A stretch of 64,000 nt of DNA from an uncultured Pseudomonadota bacterium (GCA_913061235.1 CAJXTB010000028.1:1-64000), one strand, 5' to 3'; counted from the stretch's first letter, positions 33,312 through 43,456 are shown. Numbers and translations are program-made. Notes: a model not told the origin generated them from the sequence alone.

Positions 33312-34268
33312 CATGCTCATGTTTGGCCGCTCCATGGAATCGATCTGAATCTGCTGGTTGCACTGGACGCCTTGCTCACTGCGTCGAGTGTCACCCAGGC
33401 GGCAGCGGTTGTCGGTGTGACCCAGTCAGCGATGAGCCACACGCTGGGCCGATTGCGTCGCCTCTTTGACGACCCGTTGCTGGTTCGCAGTGGGGCGTCG
33501 ATGGTGCTGACCCCTCGCGCTGTTGGGCTGGCCGCTCCGCTTCGCGCGCAGCTGGTGGGGCTCGGCCAACTACTCGTTGAGCCAGACACCTTTGAGCCGA
33601 AGACGGCGGTTCGTACCTACCGACTCCTGGCACCAGACTTGTTCGACGCTCTGCTCTTGCCCGCTCTGGCCAACACGGTGTGCGGGGTGGGACCGGGTCT
33701 GGACATTGCGATGGTGCCGTCGCTGTCGGTGCGACGAGACGATGCCTTGGCGACGGGGGAGGTGGATGTTGCGCTGGTTCCCGTTGGTCAAGGTCAGACC
33801 CTTCAGGCGCCGGCGGAGATGATGCAACGAACGCTGTTCCGAGACCGTTTTGTCTGCTTTGTGCGTCGCCAGCATCCCATTTTGGAGGGGGAGTGGACGC
33901 CGGAGCGCTTTGCGATGGCGGACCATGCAATGGTCACCATGAGCGGGAGGGGTCAGGGAGTTGTGGACGAGGCTCTCGCCCGTCAGGGACTGGCCCGGCG
34001 CGTGGCCCTTCGCCTTCCGTCCTTCACGGCTACCCCGTATGTGATTCGACGGTCGGACCTCGTGCTGACCGGGCCCGCGAGTCTGGCGGGGTTGATGCCC
34101 GATGATGTCGTGATGCGTGAGCCGCCGGTTGACCTGCCGACTCACTCAATAATCATGGTCTGGCATCGACGCTTCGATGTAGACCCCGGGCACCAGTGGT
34201 TGCGTCAGCGATTGGTGGACGTAGCTGGAGGAGTGAACTCCGAGAATCGGCGGGCCATCATGCCCTAG
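33306..34268 (+). CDS. LysR-family transcriptional regulator
   Basis: The start at 33306 gives 320 residues. The DNA-binding domain is clear at about 10-65: [20 protein letters not shown], then [27 protein letters not shown], the group containing NodD/PcpR/SyrM-type regulators. The rest is the type 2 periplasmic-binding fold effector domain. It is divergent from the NAD(P)H-binding SDR gene, its probable target, as is common where LysR proteins control small reductases. Effector unknown. Confidence 0.92.
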   Translation: MNHAHVWPLHGIDLNLLVALDALLTASSVTQAAAVVGVTQSAMSHTLGRLRRLFDDPLLVRSGASMVLTPRAVGLAAPLRAQLVGLGQLLVEPDTFEPKTAVRTYRLLAPDLFDALLLPALANTVCGVGPGLDIAMVPSLSVRRDDALATGEVDVALVPVGQGQTLQAPAEMMQRTLFRDRFVCFVRRQHPILEGEWTPERFAMADHAMVTMSGRGQGVVDEALARQGLARRVALRLPSFTATPYVIRRSDLVLTGPASLAGLMPDDVVMREPPVDLPTHSIIMVWHRRFDVDPGHQWLRQRLVDVAGGVNSENRRAIMP

Positions 34269-34306
34269 GCACCATACGGGCGCGCAACTCTGGACCCGGC
34301 TCTGCT

Positions 34307-35599
34307 TTGACCACTACCTTTGAAGATCTTGACCTGATTGACCCGCTGCTCGATGCCCTTGAAGCCGAGGGCTACAACACCCCAACGCCGATTCAGGCTC
34401 AAGCCATTCCCGCTCTGTTTGAAGGCCGGGACATGCTCGGAATTGCGCAGACCGGTACCGGCAAGACGGCTGCGTTCTCGTTGCCCGTTCTCCAGCTGCT
34501 TTGGCAAGGTCGCCAGAAGGGGCCGCGTCGTATTCGCGCCCTCGTTGTGAGCCCAACGCGTGAGCTCGCCGCACAGATCGGAACGCGCTTCACTGCCTAC
34601 AGTCGCGACCTAGACCTGACCAACACCGTGATTTTCGGTGGCGTCGGCCAGAACCCACAGGTCAAGCTCCTCAAGAAGGGCATCGACATCTTGGTCGCCA
34701 CACCAGGCCGTCTCTTGGACCTGCAAGACCAAGGGCACATTGACCTGTCGCACGTGGAATTCCTGGTCTTGGACGAGGCTGACCGCATGTTGGACATGGG
34801 CTTCATCCGTGACATTCGTAAGATTGTCCAGCTGGTACCCAAGAAGCGGCAGACGCTCTTGTTCTCAGCCACCATGCCGAACTCAATTGCTACACTTGCT
34901 GGCAGCATGCTGAACAACCCGGTCCGCGTAGAAGTGGTGCCGGAGTCCACGCCAGTCGAGCGCATTGACCAGTCCATCATGCTGGTTCCGCGTGCAGACA
35001 AGCGGCGCCTGCTGACCCACCTGCTCGCGACCCGCGATGTAGAGCGTGGCATTGTGTTCACTCGTACCAAGCATGGCGCCAACCGCGTGGTCAAGCACCT
35101 TGACGAGTCCGGCGTGAAGTCCGCGGCTATCCACGGCAACAAGTCCCAAGGGGCTCGCACCCGGGCCATGGACGGATTCCGTAGCGGCAGTCTCCAGGTT
35201 CTCGTCGCGACAGACGTTGCCGCACGAGGCATCGACGTTGACGGAATCACCCACGTGTTCAACTTCGACCTTCCGCACCCGGCAGAAGTCTACGTTCACC
35301 GCATTGGCCGTACGGCTCGTGCCGGCGCGGCGGGCGTGGCCATCTCGTTCTGTGACGAGACTGAAGCCGAGTACCTGCGCGCGATTGAGCGGCTGATCAA
35401 GATGCGTCTTGAGGTCGACGACGACCATGACTGGCACGAGCCCAGCGTTCTCACTGCACCGCCTCCTCCCAAGGAAGTTCGCCGTGGTCGTGGCGGCGGC
35501 GGTGGTCGTGGCGGCGGCGGTGGTCGCGGCGGCGGCGGCGGTGGTCGTGGTGGCGGCGGCGGTCGTGGTGGCGGCGGCGGCGGACGTGGCCGTCGGTAG
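34307..35599 (+). CDS. DEAD-box RNA helicase with RGG tail (RhlE-like)
   Basis: All helicase motifs are present: Q motif (YNTPTPIQ), motif I AQTGTGKT, Ia [22 protein letters not shown] to VI ending [10 protein letters not shown]. After residue 385 the protein ends in a stretch of Gly and Arg (RGGGGG repeats) that binds RNA non-specifically. It fits RhlE-type helicases active in ribosome assembly and cold adaptation. The open frame extends upstream into the LysR gene; I place the start at the TTG at 34307 (430 residues) just before TTTFEDLDL, the usual N-terminus, though its ribosome binding site is weak. A strong terminator follows. Confidence 0.93.
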   Translation: MTTTFEDLDLIDPLLDALEAEGYNTPTPIQAQAIPALFEGRDMLGIAQTGTGKTAAFSLPVLQLLWQGRQKGPRRIRALVVSPTRELAAQIGTRFTAYSRDLDLTNTVIFGGVGQNPQVKLLKKGIDILVATPGRLLDLQDQGHIDLSHVEFLVLDEADRMLDMGFIRDIRKIVQLVPKKRQTLLFSATMPNSIATLAGSMLNNPVRVEVVPESTPVERIDQSIMLVPRADKRRLLTHLLATRDVERGIVFTRTKHGANRVVKHLDESGVKSAAIHGNKSQGARTRAMDGFRSGSLQVLVATDVAARGIDVDGITHVFNFDLPHPAEVYVHRIGRTARAGAAGVAISFCDETEAEYLRAIERLIKMRLEVDDDHDWHEPSVLTAPPPPKEVRRGRGGGGGRGGGGGRGGGGGGRGGGGGRGGGGGGRGRR

Positions 35600-35658
35600 T
35601 CTGTAGGGCGTTCTCCTGACGTTCATCCGCCAGGATGCGCGTCGCTGAACGAGCCCAC

Positions 35659-35697
35659 AAAAAAGCCCGTGAGCCAGGAATGGCTCACGGGCTTTTT
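35659..35697. terminator. Bidirectional Rho-independent terminator
   Basis: GCCCGTGAGCCA (35665-35676) pairs perfectly with TGGCTCACGGGC (35681-35692) around a GGAA tetraloop, flanked by A6 on the left and T5 on the right, so it can stop both the helicase and the convergent lipoprotein transcript. Confidence 0.95.
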
Positions 35698-35711
35698 GTT
35701 GGGCGGAAGCC

Positions 35712-36836
35712 CTACTCGAAGGTGGCGTCGACAGCGATGTCGATGGTCGAGGTAATCTCGACAGTGGTGTCGCCTGTCTCTTGGCCCTGCTGGCCTTGAG
35801 CGAGGGTGTCCGAGCTGGCGTTGATGCGGTAGGCACCCGGAGCAGTGTCGTCTTGGCACGAGCCGATGTTGGCGACGAGCAGGCGGTATTCGCCGGTCTC
35901 GGGAGCCTCGAACTCAGCGCCACTGCACTGGTAGTCGGCTGGCTCGAACTCACAGTCAAAGCTGTCGTCAGCGCGGTAGAGCTCACAGCCGCTTGGGGAC
36001 AGGATGACGAGCAACGAGTCGAACGCTGTAGAGTCGGCCACGGTGTCCACGCTGACGGTCACCGTGTCTCCGGCGGTAGCATCGAGGGTGTACTCGTCCC
36101 ACAGAATGGGGTCTTCTTCGCCGGGGCAGAGCTGCGAACCGGTGAAGGAATTGGGGGAGGTGTCTACCGCGGTGAGGTCACTTGCGACCACGGTCTCACC
36201 TTCGCTCGCACATGTTGTTGCACCGAATGGTGCGCGGGCGACGGTGTTCTGGGCGCCGTCAATCGTCCACGAGAATGCGCTCTCGACGATGTCGAATGTG
36301 CCGGCTCCGTAGGCTTCACCGTAGTAGTAAATACCAATCGCGTCACCGAAGCCGAGGCCGTCTGCGGTGGGGGTCGCAATCGCGAGGACGTCGCTGTAGG
36401 TAGCCTGACCGCCGTCCAAGAACTCCCAGAAGGCCAGGATGTTGGTGCCGTCACCGTCTGGAGTCTGTGGAAGCTGTAGCGCCCGTGCTCCGTCGAGGTC
36501 GTCGCCACAATCGTTGGCGGTCTCAGTTGCGGTCAGGGTGAAGGCCCAGTCGCAGTCATTGCAGGCGCCAGCGAATTCGTCACCGGAGATAGCGAACTCT
36601 GCGCTACATGAACGGTTGATGTCTGCTTCGACTTCGTCGAAGCCGGTCGTGACGGAGTCGTAAGCCATGGTGCCGCTGAAACCGGTAGTTCCAGCAGGAA
36701 GTTCTGTGTTCTTGCTCTCTTCGGTGTCAGGGTCTGTGTCGACCCCAGTGTCCGTGTCGGTGTCGTCGCCACCGTCGGTACAAGCTGTGAAAAGTGCGGA
36801 AAGCGCCAAGAGCGCCAGTGAGCTGCGTAGTGTCAT
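35712..36836 (-). CDS. Asp-Thr-linker lipoprotein, paralogue of the one at 39196-40455
   Basis: The 374-residue protein has a lipobox (Leu-Phe-Thr-Ala-Cys19) and a short Asp/Thr linker (about 20-40). The first domain contains CSAEFAISGDEFAG followed by CNDCDWAFTLTATETAN; the second (about 230-350) has DSLLVILSPSGCELY and DYQCSGAEFEAPETGEYRLL, like bacterial pre-peptidase C-terminal (PPC) domains. The same two-domain plan and cysteine pattern occur in the protein at 39196-40455, showing a gene duplication around the sulfatase-like gene. Function unknown; a surface or periplasmic binding protein is likely. Confidence 0.8.
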   Translation of the reverse strand: MTLRSSLALLALSALFTACTDGGDDTDTDTGVDTDPDTEESKNTELPAGTTGFSGTMAYDSVTTGFDEVEADINRSCSAEFAISGDEFAGACNDCDWAFTLTATETANDCGDDLDGARALQLPQTPDGDGTNILAFWEFLDGGQATYSDVLAIATPTADGLGFGDAIGIYYYGEAYGAGTFDIVESAFSWTIDGAQNTVARAPFGATTCASEGETVVASDLTAVDTSPNSFTGSQLCPGEEDPILWDEYTLDATAGDTVTVSVDTVADSTAFDSLLVILSPSGCELYRADDSFDCEFEPADYQCSGAEFEAPETGEYRLLVANIGSCQDDTAPGAYRINASSDTLAQGQQGQETGDTTVEITSTIDIAVDATFE

Positions 36837-36978
36837 GTGTTGTCTCCTCGGCGCTGTATATACCTTATGGATTCGGCATTGCCAGCCGCGCCACCGGAGA
36901 TAATCGCCCGTTCAGTGGGCCACGGTGTCGCGTGTGGACACACAGTGGCGTTGCGGCGACAGAGCGCTAGTGGGGAAC

Positions 36979-39183
36979 ATGCGCACATCCTTGCTTCCGC
37001 TGCTCGTTCTGGCCTGCACACCGCCCACACCACAGGCGCCTGCACCTGACATCCTTCTGGTGACGCTGGACACGTTTCGGGCAGATGCGATGGGGGCTTA
37101 CGGGAACCGTCTGAATCCCACGCCAAACCTCGATGCCCTCGCCGCGAGTGGGGCGAGGTTTGAACGTGCTTACACGGTTACGCCGCTGACAATTCCGGCC
37201 CATTCGTCGATTCACACGGGGCTGTACCCAACCCGCCATGGTGTTCGGGACAACGGGGACTTCTACCTGTCCGAGGATGCCACGACTCTCGCCGAGCAAC
37301 TCAAAGACGCTGGCTACCGAACCATGGCTGCAGTTGGCGCCGAGGTGACCTCGCACCACTGGGGGTTTGCTCAAGGCTTTGACGCGTACTTTGATGACCT
37401 AGGCCCCCTCGAAGCGGGTGGCAATCGCTGGCGAGTCGAACGTCCGGGTGCAGACGTGATTGCCGACGCCAAGTCTTGGTGGGCAGAGCCGTCTACCGAA
37501 CCTCGCTTTGCTTGGGTTCACTTGTTCGACGCGCACCATCCGTACGAGGCCCCGGAGCCGTTCGCGTCACAGTTCAGTGGGCGACCCTACCTGGCAGAAG
37601 CCGCCGGCGTGGATGCGCTGGTGGGAGAGCTGCTGGCGGCGGTAGGTGAAGACACGGTGGTTGTCGTTGTGGCCGACCACGGTGAGGGACTTGGTGACCA
37701 TGGCGAAAACCTTCACGGTATGCTGCTGTACAACGCCACAACACGCATTCCCATGCTGATTCGTGGTCCGGGCATTGCGCCACAGGTGGTGCAGACTCCC
37801 GCCAGCCTAGTCGACCTCGCCCCCACGGTGTTGGGGCTCGCTGGGCGCCGAGGGGAGGGGCTGGATGGCCTAGATCTAGGACCCCACCTATCGGGTGCCG
37901 AGCCCTGGCCGGACGAGCGCAGCGTGTACATGGAGAGCCTGTATGCCTGGCGACACTACGGCTGGGCGCAGCAGTTCGCTCTAGTAGACGCGGACTACAA
38001 GTTCATCGACAGTGCAACGGACAAACTGTTTGAGCGCACGGACACCCGTGAGCTGACCAATGTTCTGGACGGGTCTGCGGTTGCTGGAGGCATGCGGCAG
38101 ACCCTGCAAGAGATGTCGGTGGCCGAAGCGGACACAACAGCCGCCGCACCCGTCTCCCATGACGCCGACCTGGCCGACCAGCTCGCCGCACTCGGCTACG
38201 TCACCACGGTGGCCGAGATCAGCTCTGCCACACTTGCGGACCCAGAAGACGGTATTGCTTTGTTGCCGCGCATGGAATCGGTCCGTCAGGCTGCACGTGC
38301 GGGAGACCTCGACGCGACGGTGGCAGCGGCAGAGGGGCTGATTTCCGAAGACCCTGGCCTGATGGAGCCGCGGATGATTCTTGCGGGGGCCTACATGCAA
38401 TCGGGCAACCCGGCTGCGGCGCGCGATGTGGCGATTGCTGCACTGGCGCTGCAAGACACGGCGATTGTTCGTCTGATGCTTGGGCAATCCGAGCTGATGC
38501 TTGGAAATCGAGTGGAAGCCCTCACCAACCTAGAGGCCTCTGTACGCATGGACCCGAACGTCGTCAGGGCTTGGATGACCTGGTTGAATGCGCTGTTGAC
38601 TGTGGGAGACGCGGGCCGATTGCAGATTGAGAGTGCTCTGGCTCTTCAGACGTTGCCCGAGCAACCCGAGATTCGAGCCCTTGCCGGTCTAGGGTTGGCG
38701 TTGACCGGAAAGGTGGACGACGCCGAGCCGCTGCTGGCGGCGATTCTGACAGAACAACCCGACACGGCGCTTGTTCGGCATGGCCTCGGAACGGTTGCCC
38801 AAGAACGAGGGCAACTGGACGACGCCGAGCGCCTGTACCGCGAAGAAATTGGGGCGTTTCCTCCTGGGGTTCCGTCTCGCAGGCATCTTGTCGCACTGTT
38901 CGCGGGCCAGCAGCGGTATGCCGAGCAGTTGGCTGAATTGGAAGCAATTGCCGAATTAGAACCACCACTTCCGGTTACCCGATTCGCTATGGCACAGGCG
39001 CACTTCAACCTGCAAGACTGGGACGCCGCGTTGGTCGACGTTCTTGCGTGTCGGGTGCTGGCGCCGGACCTCGCTGAGTGTGCGCTCCTTCAGGCAAACA
39101 CGCTGAAGAAGCTGGACCGCGAAGATGAGGCGTTGGCGGCTCTGGCCGAGGCACGCGCGCTACAAGCAGCACGCGTGCCGTAG
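36979..39183 (+). CDS. Sulfatase-superfamily lipoprotein with C-terminal TPR repeats
   Basis: The ATG at 36979 gives 734 residues with a lipobox (Val-Leu-Ala-Cys13). Residues about 23-400 are an alkaline phosphatase/sulfatase domain: DILLVTLDTFRADAMG with metal ligand Asp31, then TPLTIPAHSSIHTG, and DHGEGLGDHGE supplying more metal ligands. In true sulfatases the nucleophile motif is Cys/Ser-x-Pro-x-Arg; here it reads Thr71-Ile-Pro-Ala-His75, as in phosphodiesterase-like members with a threonine nucleophile. Residues about 440-734 form TPR-like helical repeats. It may hydrolyse phospho- or sulfo-esters in the envelope. It stands between two paralogous lipoprotein genes. Confidence 0.85.
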   Translation: MRTSLLPLLVLACTPPTPQAPAPDILLVTLDTFRADAMGAYGNRLNPTPNLDALAASGARFERAYTVTPLTIPAHSSIHTGLYPTRHGVRDNGDFYLSEDATTLAEQLKDAGYRTMAAVGAEVTSHHWGFAQGFDAYFDDLGPLEAGGNRWRVERPGADVIADAKSWWAEPSTEPRFAWVHLFDAHHPYEAPEPFASQFSGRPYLAEAAGVDALVGELLAAVGEDTVVVVVADHGEGLGDHGENLHGMLLYNATTRIPMLIRGPGIAPQVVQTPASLVDLAPTVLGLAGRRGEGLDGLDLGPHLSGAEPWPDERSVYMESLYAWRHYGWAQQFALVDADYKFIDSATDKLFERTDTRELTNVLDGSAVAGGMRQTLQEMSVAEADTTAAAPVSHDADLADQLAALGYVTTVAEISSATLADPEDGIALLPRMESVRQAARAGDLDATVAAAEGLISEDPGLMEPRMILAGAYMQSGNPAAARDVAIAALALQDTAIVRLMLGQSELMLGNRVEALTNLEASVRMDPNVVRAWMTWLNALLTVGDAGRLQIESALALQTLPEQPEIRALAGLGLALTGKVDDAEPLLAAILTEQPDTALVRHGLGTVAQERGQLDDAERLYREEIGAFPPGVPSRRHLVALFAGQQRYAEQLAELEAIAELEPPLPVTRFAMAQAHFNLQDWDAALVDVLACRVLAPDLAECALLQANTLKKLDREDEALAALAEARALQAARVP

Positions 39184-39195
39184 CCGTCTAGGAGC

Positions 39196-40455
39196 TTAAG
39201 GAGCTTCGGTGAACGTCACGCTGGTCGTCGTCGAGATTGCGTTGGTCGCCTCTAGGACGACTTCGTTGAGGACATCGTCGCCGGCTGCTACGAGGGAGGC
39301 ACCGTCCGCTACGATTACGTAGTCGCCAACGGCATTCGCGCCGGAGTCGATGCACGAGCCGAAGTTCTGCACGATGGCCCGGTGAGTTCCAGTCTCGTTG
39401 GGTGTGAAGTTGGTACCAGAGCACTGGTAGGCTTCTGGTGCGAAGGCGCAGTCGAACGCATCGTCTGAGATGGTGATTTCGCATCCGCTGGGGGCGGTGA
39501 TTCGCACAGCGGAGTCAAACGCGCTCCCAGCAGCCACGGTGTCCACAGAGATGGAGACAGGCGTACCTGCAGTCGCCTCGAACTCAAAGACATCGAACTC
39601 GTCGCCGTCGCACGGCAGCGTGCCGTTGAGACCCGTTCCCGCCAGTGTTGCCCCGAGGTCGCTGTCCAATGCGTCAGCAACGCAGTCGTCGTTGAGGTAG
39701 TTGAACTCGGTTTCGTCGTTCTCTGCTGCGGTGTTCCAGTCGAGTGCGGTGTCGACGAGTGAGAAGCTTCCGGAACCGTAGTTGACGCCTCCAATGGTGT
39801 AGTCGACGAAGGTGCCCGCTGTGATGAAGGTGCCGTAGGCGTCTTCGGCAAAGACGCCGGTTGCGAAGATGTCGGAGTACGAGCCGTAGTAGGAGATGTA
39901 GGTCGACCAGAACACGACGACTGGAGCGGCATTATCGGCTCCGACAGGCTGCAAGCTGTACACCAACGGGAGTTCGCCGTCGCAGTCATTGCTGGTCTCG
40001 GTGGCAGTGAGCTCGAAGGCCCAGTCACAGCCGTTGCAGTCGCCAACAAACTCGGTGCCGCTGACGGTAAACTCGGCAGCACAGCTCGAGTTGATGACTT
40101 CGTTGTTCGGACCGGTGCCGGTCAGCGTGGCAGCGTAGCTGTGTGTTCCGGTCAGGTCGCTCGTAGCAACAGAGGTGTCAGGGTCGGTGTCCGGGTCCGT
40201 GTCGCCGTCGGTGTCCGGGTCCGTGTCGCCGTCTGTGTCCGGATCGGTGTCGCCGTCCGTGTCTGGGTCTGTGTCCGGGTCGGTGTCACCCTCTGTGTCC
40301 GGGTCGGTGTCATCTTCTGGGTCGGTGTCCCGGTCGCTGGTCTCGGTACTCGGGTCTGTATCGGTGCCAAGGTCCGTGTCCGTGTCGGTCTTGTCGGGGC
40401 AGCCTGTGAGTAGGGCGCCGATGGCGAGGAGGACGAGGGGGCTGAGTGTGCGCAT
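39196..40455 (-). CDS. Asp-Thr-Asp-Pro repeat lipoprotein
   Basis: The 419-residue protein has a lipobox (Leu-Leu-Thr-Gly-Cys19), then an extraordinary linker of about 73 residues built of Asp-Thr-Asp-Pro-Asp-Thr-Asp-Gly units, strongly acidic and probably extended and Ca2+-binding. Two conserved domains follow as in the paralogue at 35712-36836: CAAEFTVSGTEFVGDCNGCD with WAFELTATETSNDC, and a PPC-like domain with SAVRITAPSGCEI and YQCSGTNFTPNETGTH. The linker is much longer than in the paralogue. It is convergent with the sulfatase-like gene, 12 bp away. Function unknown. Confidence 0.8.
   Translation of the reverse strand: MRTLSPLVLLAIGALLTGCPDKTDTDTDLGTDTDPSTETSDRDTDPEDDTDPDTEGDTDPDTDPDTDGDTDPDTDGDTDPDTDGDTDPDTDPDTSVATSDLTGTHSYAATLTGTGPNNEVINSSCAAEFTVSGTEFVGDCNGCDWAFELTATETSNDCDGELPLVYSLQPVGADNAAPVVVFWSTYISYYGSYSDIFATGVFAEDAYGTFITAGTFVDYTIGGVNYGSGSFSLVDTALDWNTAAENDETEFNYLNDDCVADALDSDLGATLAGTGLNGTLPCDGDEFDVFEFEATAGTPVSISVDTVAAGSAFDSAVRITAPSGCEITISDDAFDCAFAPEAYQCSGTNFTPNETGTHRAIVQNFGSCIDSGANAVGDYVIVADGASLVAAGDDVLNEVVLEATNAISTTTSVTFTEAP
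40171..40389 (-). repeat. Coding tandem repeat for the Asp-Thr-Asp-Pro linker
   Basis: A run of near-identical GTGTCNGGGTCC-type units (minus strand GAC ACN GAC CCN) within the lipoprotein gene. Units of 6, 12 and 24 bp repeat with few changes, so length variation by slippage or recombination is likely. Confidence 0.85.
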
Positions 40456-40897
40456 GAAAATCCTTGGGAGTCAGCCGCCATCGTAGCCCCGCAGAATCGG
40501 ACAGGGTACCGTTTGTGGCAAAAAGGCTGTTGCCGGGGTGTGCAGGACCGCGATTGCAGTCGACGAAGCGCTGAGATGTGGTGGTGGCTACCCGCCGTTG
40601 ATCAGGTCTGTTGACCGCGAAACTGCCGGTGCCACAGTACGAGCGCGCCGCCAAAAGACATCGGGCACGGCAAGTTGACCACCAGGAGTTGGACGGAGCC
40701 TGTGGTGAGCTGTCGATGACGACCTGGGCGGTGACGTCGTCCGTGCCAGAGGCTTCCGTGGTGTCCACCTCGGGGAATTGGTGACCAAGGCGGCCTGTTT
40801 CGCTGGTTCAGACCTTCAGATACACCAAAACGCAGTCGGCGGGACCGACTGCGCTTGATGAGCAGTGAGTGCGCTGCCGAAGCGAGCGCAGCATTCA
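40456..40897. other. Intergenic region with leuS terminator, no gene seen
   Basis: About 440 bp between the start of the lipoprotein gene and the 3' end of leuS. Only overlapping open frames without recognisable products are present. The right part contains the leuS terminator; the left part should hold the lipoprotein promoter. Confidence 0.55.
40827..40853 (-). terminator. Rho-independent terminator of leuS
   Basis: On the minus strand CGCAGTCGG and CCGACTGCG form a perfect 9-bp stem with a 5-base loop followed by four T residues, 45 bp after the leuS stop codon. Confidence 0.85.
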
Positions 40898-43456
40898 CTA
40901 GTTTGCGACGAAGTTTACCAAGCGACCCGGTACAACAATCTCCTTGCGGATAGTCTTGCCTTCCAGGTGTCGGGCAACGTTCTCGTCTGCCTTCGCAATG
41001 GCCAGAATATCGTCCTTCGACGCATCCTTTGGCACCAAGATACTCGCGCGCTTCTTGCCCATGACTTGGACCACAATCTCGACTTCGTCATCCACCAGCG
41101 CGGACGGGTCGAAGGTCGGCCAGGCCACGTAGGTGAGGGTCTCAGTGTGACCAAAGCGTTCCCACAGCTCTTCAGCAATGTGTGGGGCGTAGGTCGACAG
41201 AATGAGCACAAACGCCTCGGCGTCTTCGCGGCTTGGCGTGTTCGGTCCGCAGGTGTTCACGAACTCCATCATCTTGGCAACAGGCGTGTTGAGCTTGAGC
41301 TGCTCGATACCTTCGGTCGTCTCTTGGATGGCGATGTGCAGGGCCTTCCGGACTTCCTTGGTCGACTCGCCGAAGGGGCGTGTCTCGCCGGTGAACTTGT
41401 CCACGAACAGGCGCCAGACCTTGCCCAGGAACCGCTGAATGCCGTCACATCCACTGGTCTGCCATGGCTTGACTTGCTCGAGCGGCCCCATGAACATCTC
41501 GTAGATGCGCAGGGTGTCGGCACCGTAGGACTCCACGATGTCCAGCGGGTCCACCGAGTTGTTTAGCGACTTGCCCATCTTGCCGAGCTTCTGCTCAACG
41601 GCCATTCCGCTCTCGGTGACGTACCAGTCGGTCTCAATCGTGTCGCCCGACCAGGCACTGACGAGCGAGGTCATCTTGCCCTTGCGGTGCTCAACATTGT
41701 CTGGGTGATGGTACTTGCCGCCGGCTTCGCGGTAGGCGAAGGCCAGAATCATACCCTGGTTGAACAGGCGGGTGAACGGCTCTTTCGACGACACAACGCC
41801 GCAGTCGAACAGCACCTTGTGCCAGAAACGTGCGTACAAGAGGTGCAGAACCGCGTGCTCCACGCCACCGATGTACAGGTCAACCGGACCCCAGTACGCT
41901 TCCTTTTCGGGTGCGAAGGGGAGCTCGGTGTTGTGTGGGTCCATGTAGCGCAGGTAGTACCAGCAACTTCCGGCCCACTGCGGCATGGTGTTGGTCTCGC
42001 GCAGTGCGGGCTTGCCGTTGTGAGTCGTGGTCAGCCAGTCTTCGGCACGCGCTAGGGGCGGTGCGCCGTCCGCGGTGGGCTTGTACGCGTCAATCTCGGG
42101 CAGCTCGACCGGGAGTTGTGACGGGTCCAGGCGGTGAACGCCACCATCTTCGGTGTGTACAATGGGGAAGGGCTCGCCCCAGTAGCGCTGGCGGCTGAAG
42201 AGCCAGTCGCGCAGCTTGTAGTTGACGGTGGCCTTGGCTGAGCCGCGCTCTGCGAGCCAGTCAGTGACGGTCTTCTTGCCATCCGTTCTGCCGTCGAGTC
42301 CGTTGAACTCACCCGAGTTCACCATGGGGCCGTCGCCGGTGTAGGCGGCCTCTTGCACGTCCGTGTCCGAGCCAATGACCTCAACAATGTCGATGCCGAA
42401 CTTCGTGGCAAAGGCATGGTCGCGCTCGTCATGGGCCGGAACTGCCATGATGGCGCCGGTTCCGTAGGTCATCAGTACGTAGTCAGCGACCCAGATGGCG
42501 ACAGGCTTGCCGTTGGCTGGGTTGATGGCGTAGGCACCGGTAAATACGCCGGTCTTTTCCTTCTCAGCGGCCTTCTGGCGGTCCATGTCCGAGCGGTTGC
42601 GCGCCTCTAGAACGTAGGCAGCGACAGCCTCTTTCTGGTCCGCAGTGACGATGGTCTCGATGAGCGGATGTTCGGGAGCGAGCACACAGTAGGTCGCACC
42701 AAACAGCGTGTCTGGACGCGTGGTGAACACGGTGAACTTGGCATCATGGTCCTGGATGGTGAAGTCGACTTCAGCGCCTTCGCTCTTGCCAATCCAGTTG
42801 CGCTGCATCTCCAAGATGCCCTCGGGCCAGTCCAGATCATCCAAGTCTTCGAGCAAGCGCTCGGCGTAGGCGGTGATCTTGAGCATCCACTGCTTCATCA
42901 CGCGGCGTTCGACGGGGTCGCCGGTCTCAATGTAGCGCCCGTCTTGGACTTCTTCGTTGGCCAGAACGGTTCCCTGAGCCGGACACCAGTTCACGGGAAT
43001 CTCGGCCAAGTAGGCAAGGCCCTGCTCGTGCAGCTTGAGGAAAATCCACTGCGTCCACTTGTAGAAGTCCACGTTGCTCGTCTTGATTTCCCGTTCCCAG
43101 TTGAACGAGAAGCCGAGTCGCTTCATCTGCGTGCGGAAGTACGCAATGTTCTCTTCAGTGATGTCCTTTGGATGCCGGTCATCACGAATCGCAGCGCGTT
43201 CGGTGGGCAGTCCAAAGGAGTCGAATCCAATCGGATTGAGCACGGCGTGACCTGTCATGCGCTTGTAGCGCGAGACGATATCAATGGCCGTGTACGACTC
43301 TGGATGGCCCACATGTAGGCCCGAGCCGGACGGGTAAGGGAACATGCACAGTGCGTAATACTTGGGCTTGTTCGGGTCTTCCGTCACATGGAAGGTGGCG
43401 TTGTCGTCCCAGTAGGACTGCCACTTCGGCTCGATATTGGCGGGCGTGTAGCGCAT
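40898..43456 (-). CDS. leuS: Leucyl-tRNA synthetase
   Basis: The ATG at 43456 follows GGAGAG and gives 852 residues, the usual length for bacterial LeuRS. Class I signatures are present: HIGH variant His48-Val-Gly-His51 in SGLHVGHPESY and the KMSKS loop as KMGKS (626-630). The editing (CP1) domain occupies about 220-420, with TTRPDTLFGATY and YGTGAIMAVPAHDERD, and the anticodon-binding and C-terminal domains follow. It charges tRNA-Leu and hydrolyses misacylated products. The Gly in KMGKS is an uncommon but tolerated variant. It is monocistronic with its own terminator. Confidence 0.98.
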   Translation of the reverse strand: MRYTPANIEPKWQSYWDDNATFHVTEDPNKPKYYALCMFPYPSGSGLHVGHPESYTAIDIVSRYKRMTGHAVLNPIGFDSFGLPTERAAIRDDRHPKDITEENIAYFRTQMKRLGFSFNWEREIKTSNVDFYKWTQWIFLKLHEQGLAYLAEIPVNWCPAQGTVLANEEVQDGRYIETGDPVERRVMKQWMLKITAYAERLLEDLDDLDWPEGILEMQRNWIGKSEGAEVDFTIQDHDAKFTVFTTRPDTLFGATYCVLAPEHPLIETIVTADQKEAVAAYVLEARNRSDMDRQKAAEKEKTGVFTGAYAINPANGKPVAIWVADYVLMTYGTGAIMAVPAHDERDHAFATKFGIDIVEVIGSDTDVQEAAYTGDGPMVNSGEFNGLDGRTDGKKTVTDWLAERGSAKATVNYKLRDWLFSRQRYWGEPFPIVHTEDGGVHRLDPSQLPVELPEIDAYKPTADGAPPLARAEDWLTTTHNGKPALRETNTMPQWAGSCWYYLRYMDPHNTELPFAPEKEAYWGPVDLYIGGVEHAVLHLLYARFWHKVLFDCGVVSSKEPFTRLFNQGMILAFAYREAGGKYHHPDNVEHRKGKMTSLVSAWSGDTIETDWYVTESGMAVEQKLGKMGKSLNNSVDPLDIVESYGADTLRIYEMFMGPLEQVKPWQTSGCDGIQRFLGKVWRLFVDKFTGETRPFGESTKEVRKALHIAIQETTEGIEQLKLNTPVAKMMEFVNTCGPNTPSREDAEAFVLILSTYAPHIAEELWERFGHTETLTYVAWPTFDPSALVDDEVEIVVQVMGKKRASILVPKDASKDDILAIAKADENVARHLEGKTIRKEIVVPGRLVNFVAN

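Noticed and set aside
34883-35986. A 367-codon minus-strand open frame across the helicase end and the next gene
   Set aside because: It runs through the helicase RGG tail and the bidirectional terminator and encodes Thr/Ala-rich nonsense.
40171-40389. Non-coding satellite or CRISPR-like repeat
   Set aside because: The repeats are in frame within a lipoprotein gene and encode the Asp-Thr-Asp-Pro linker.
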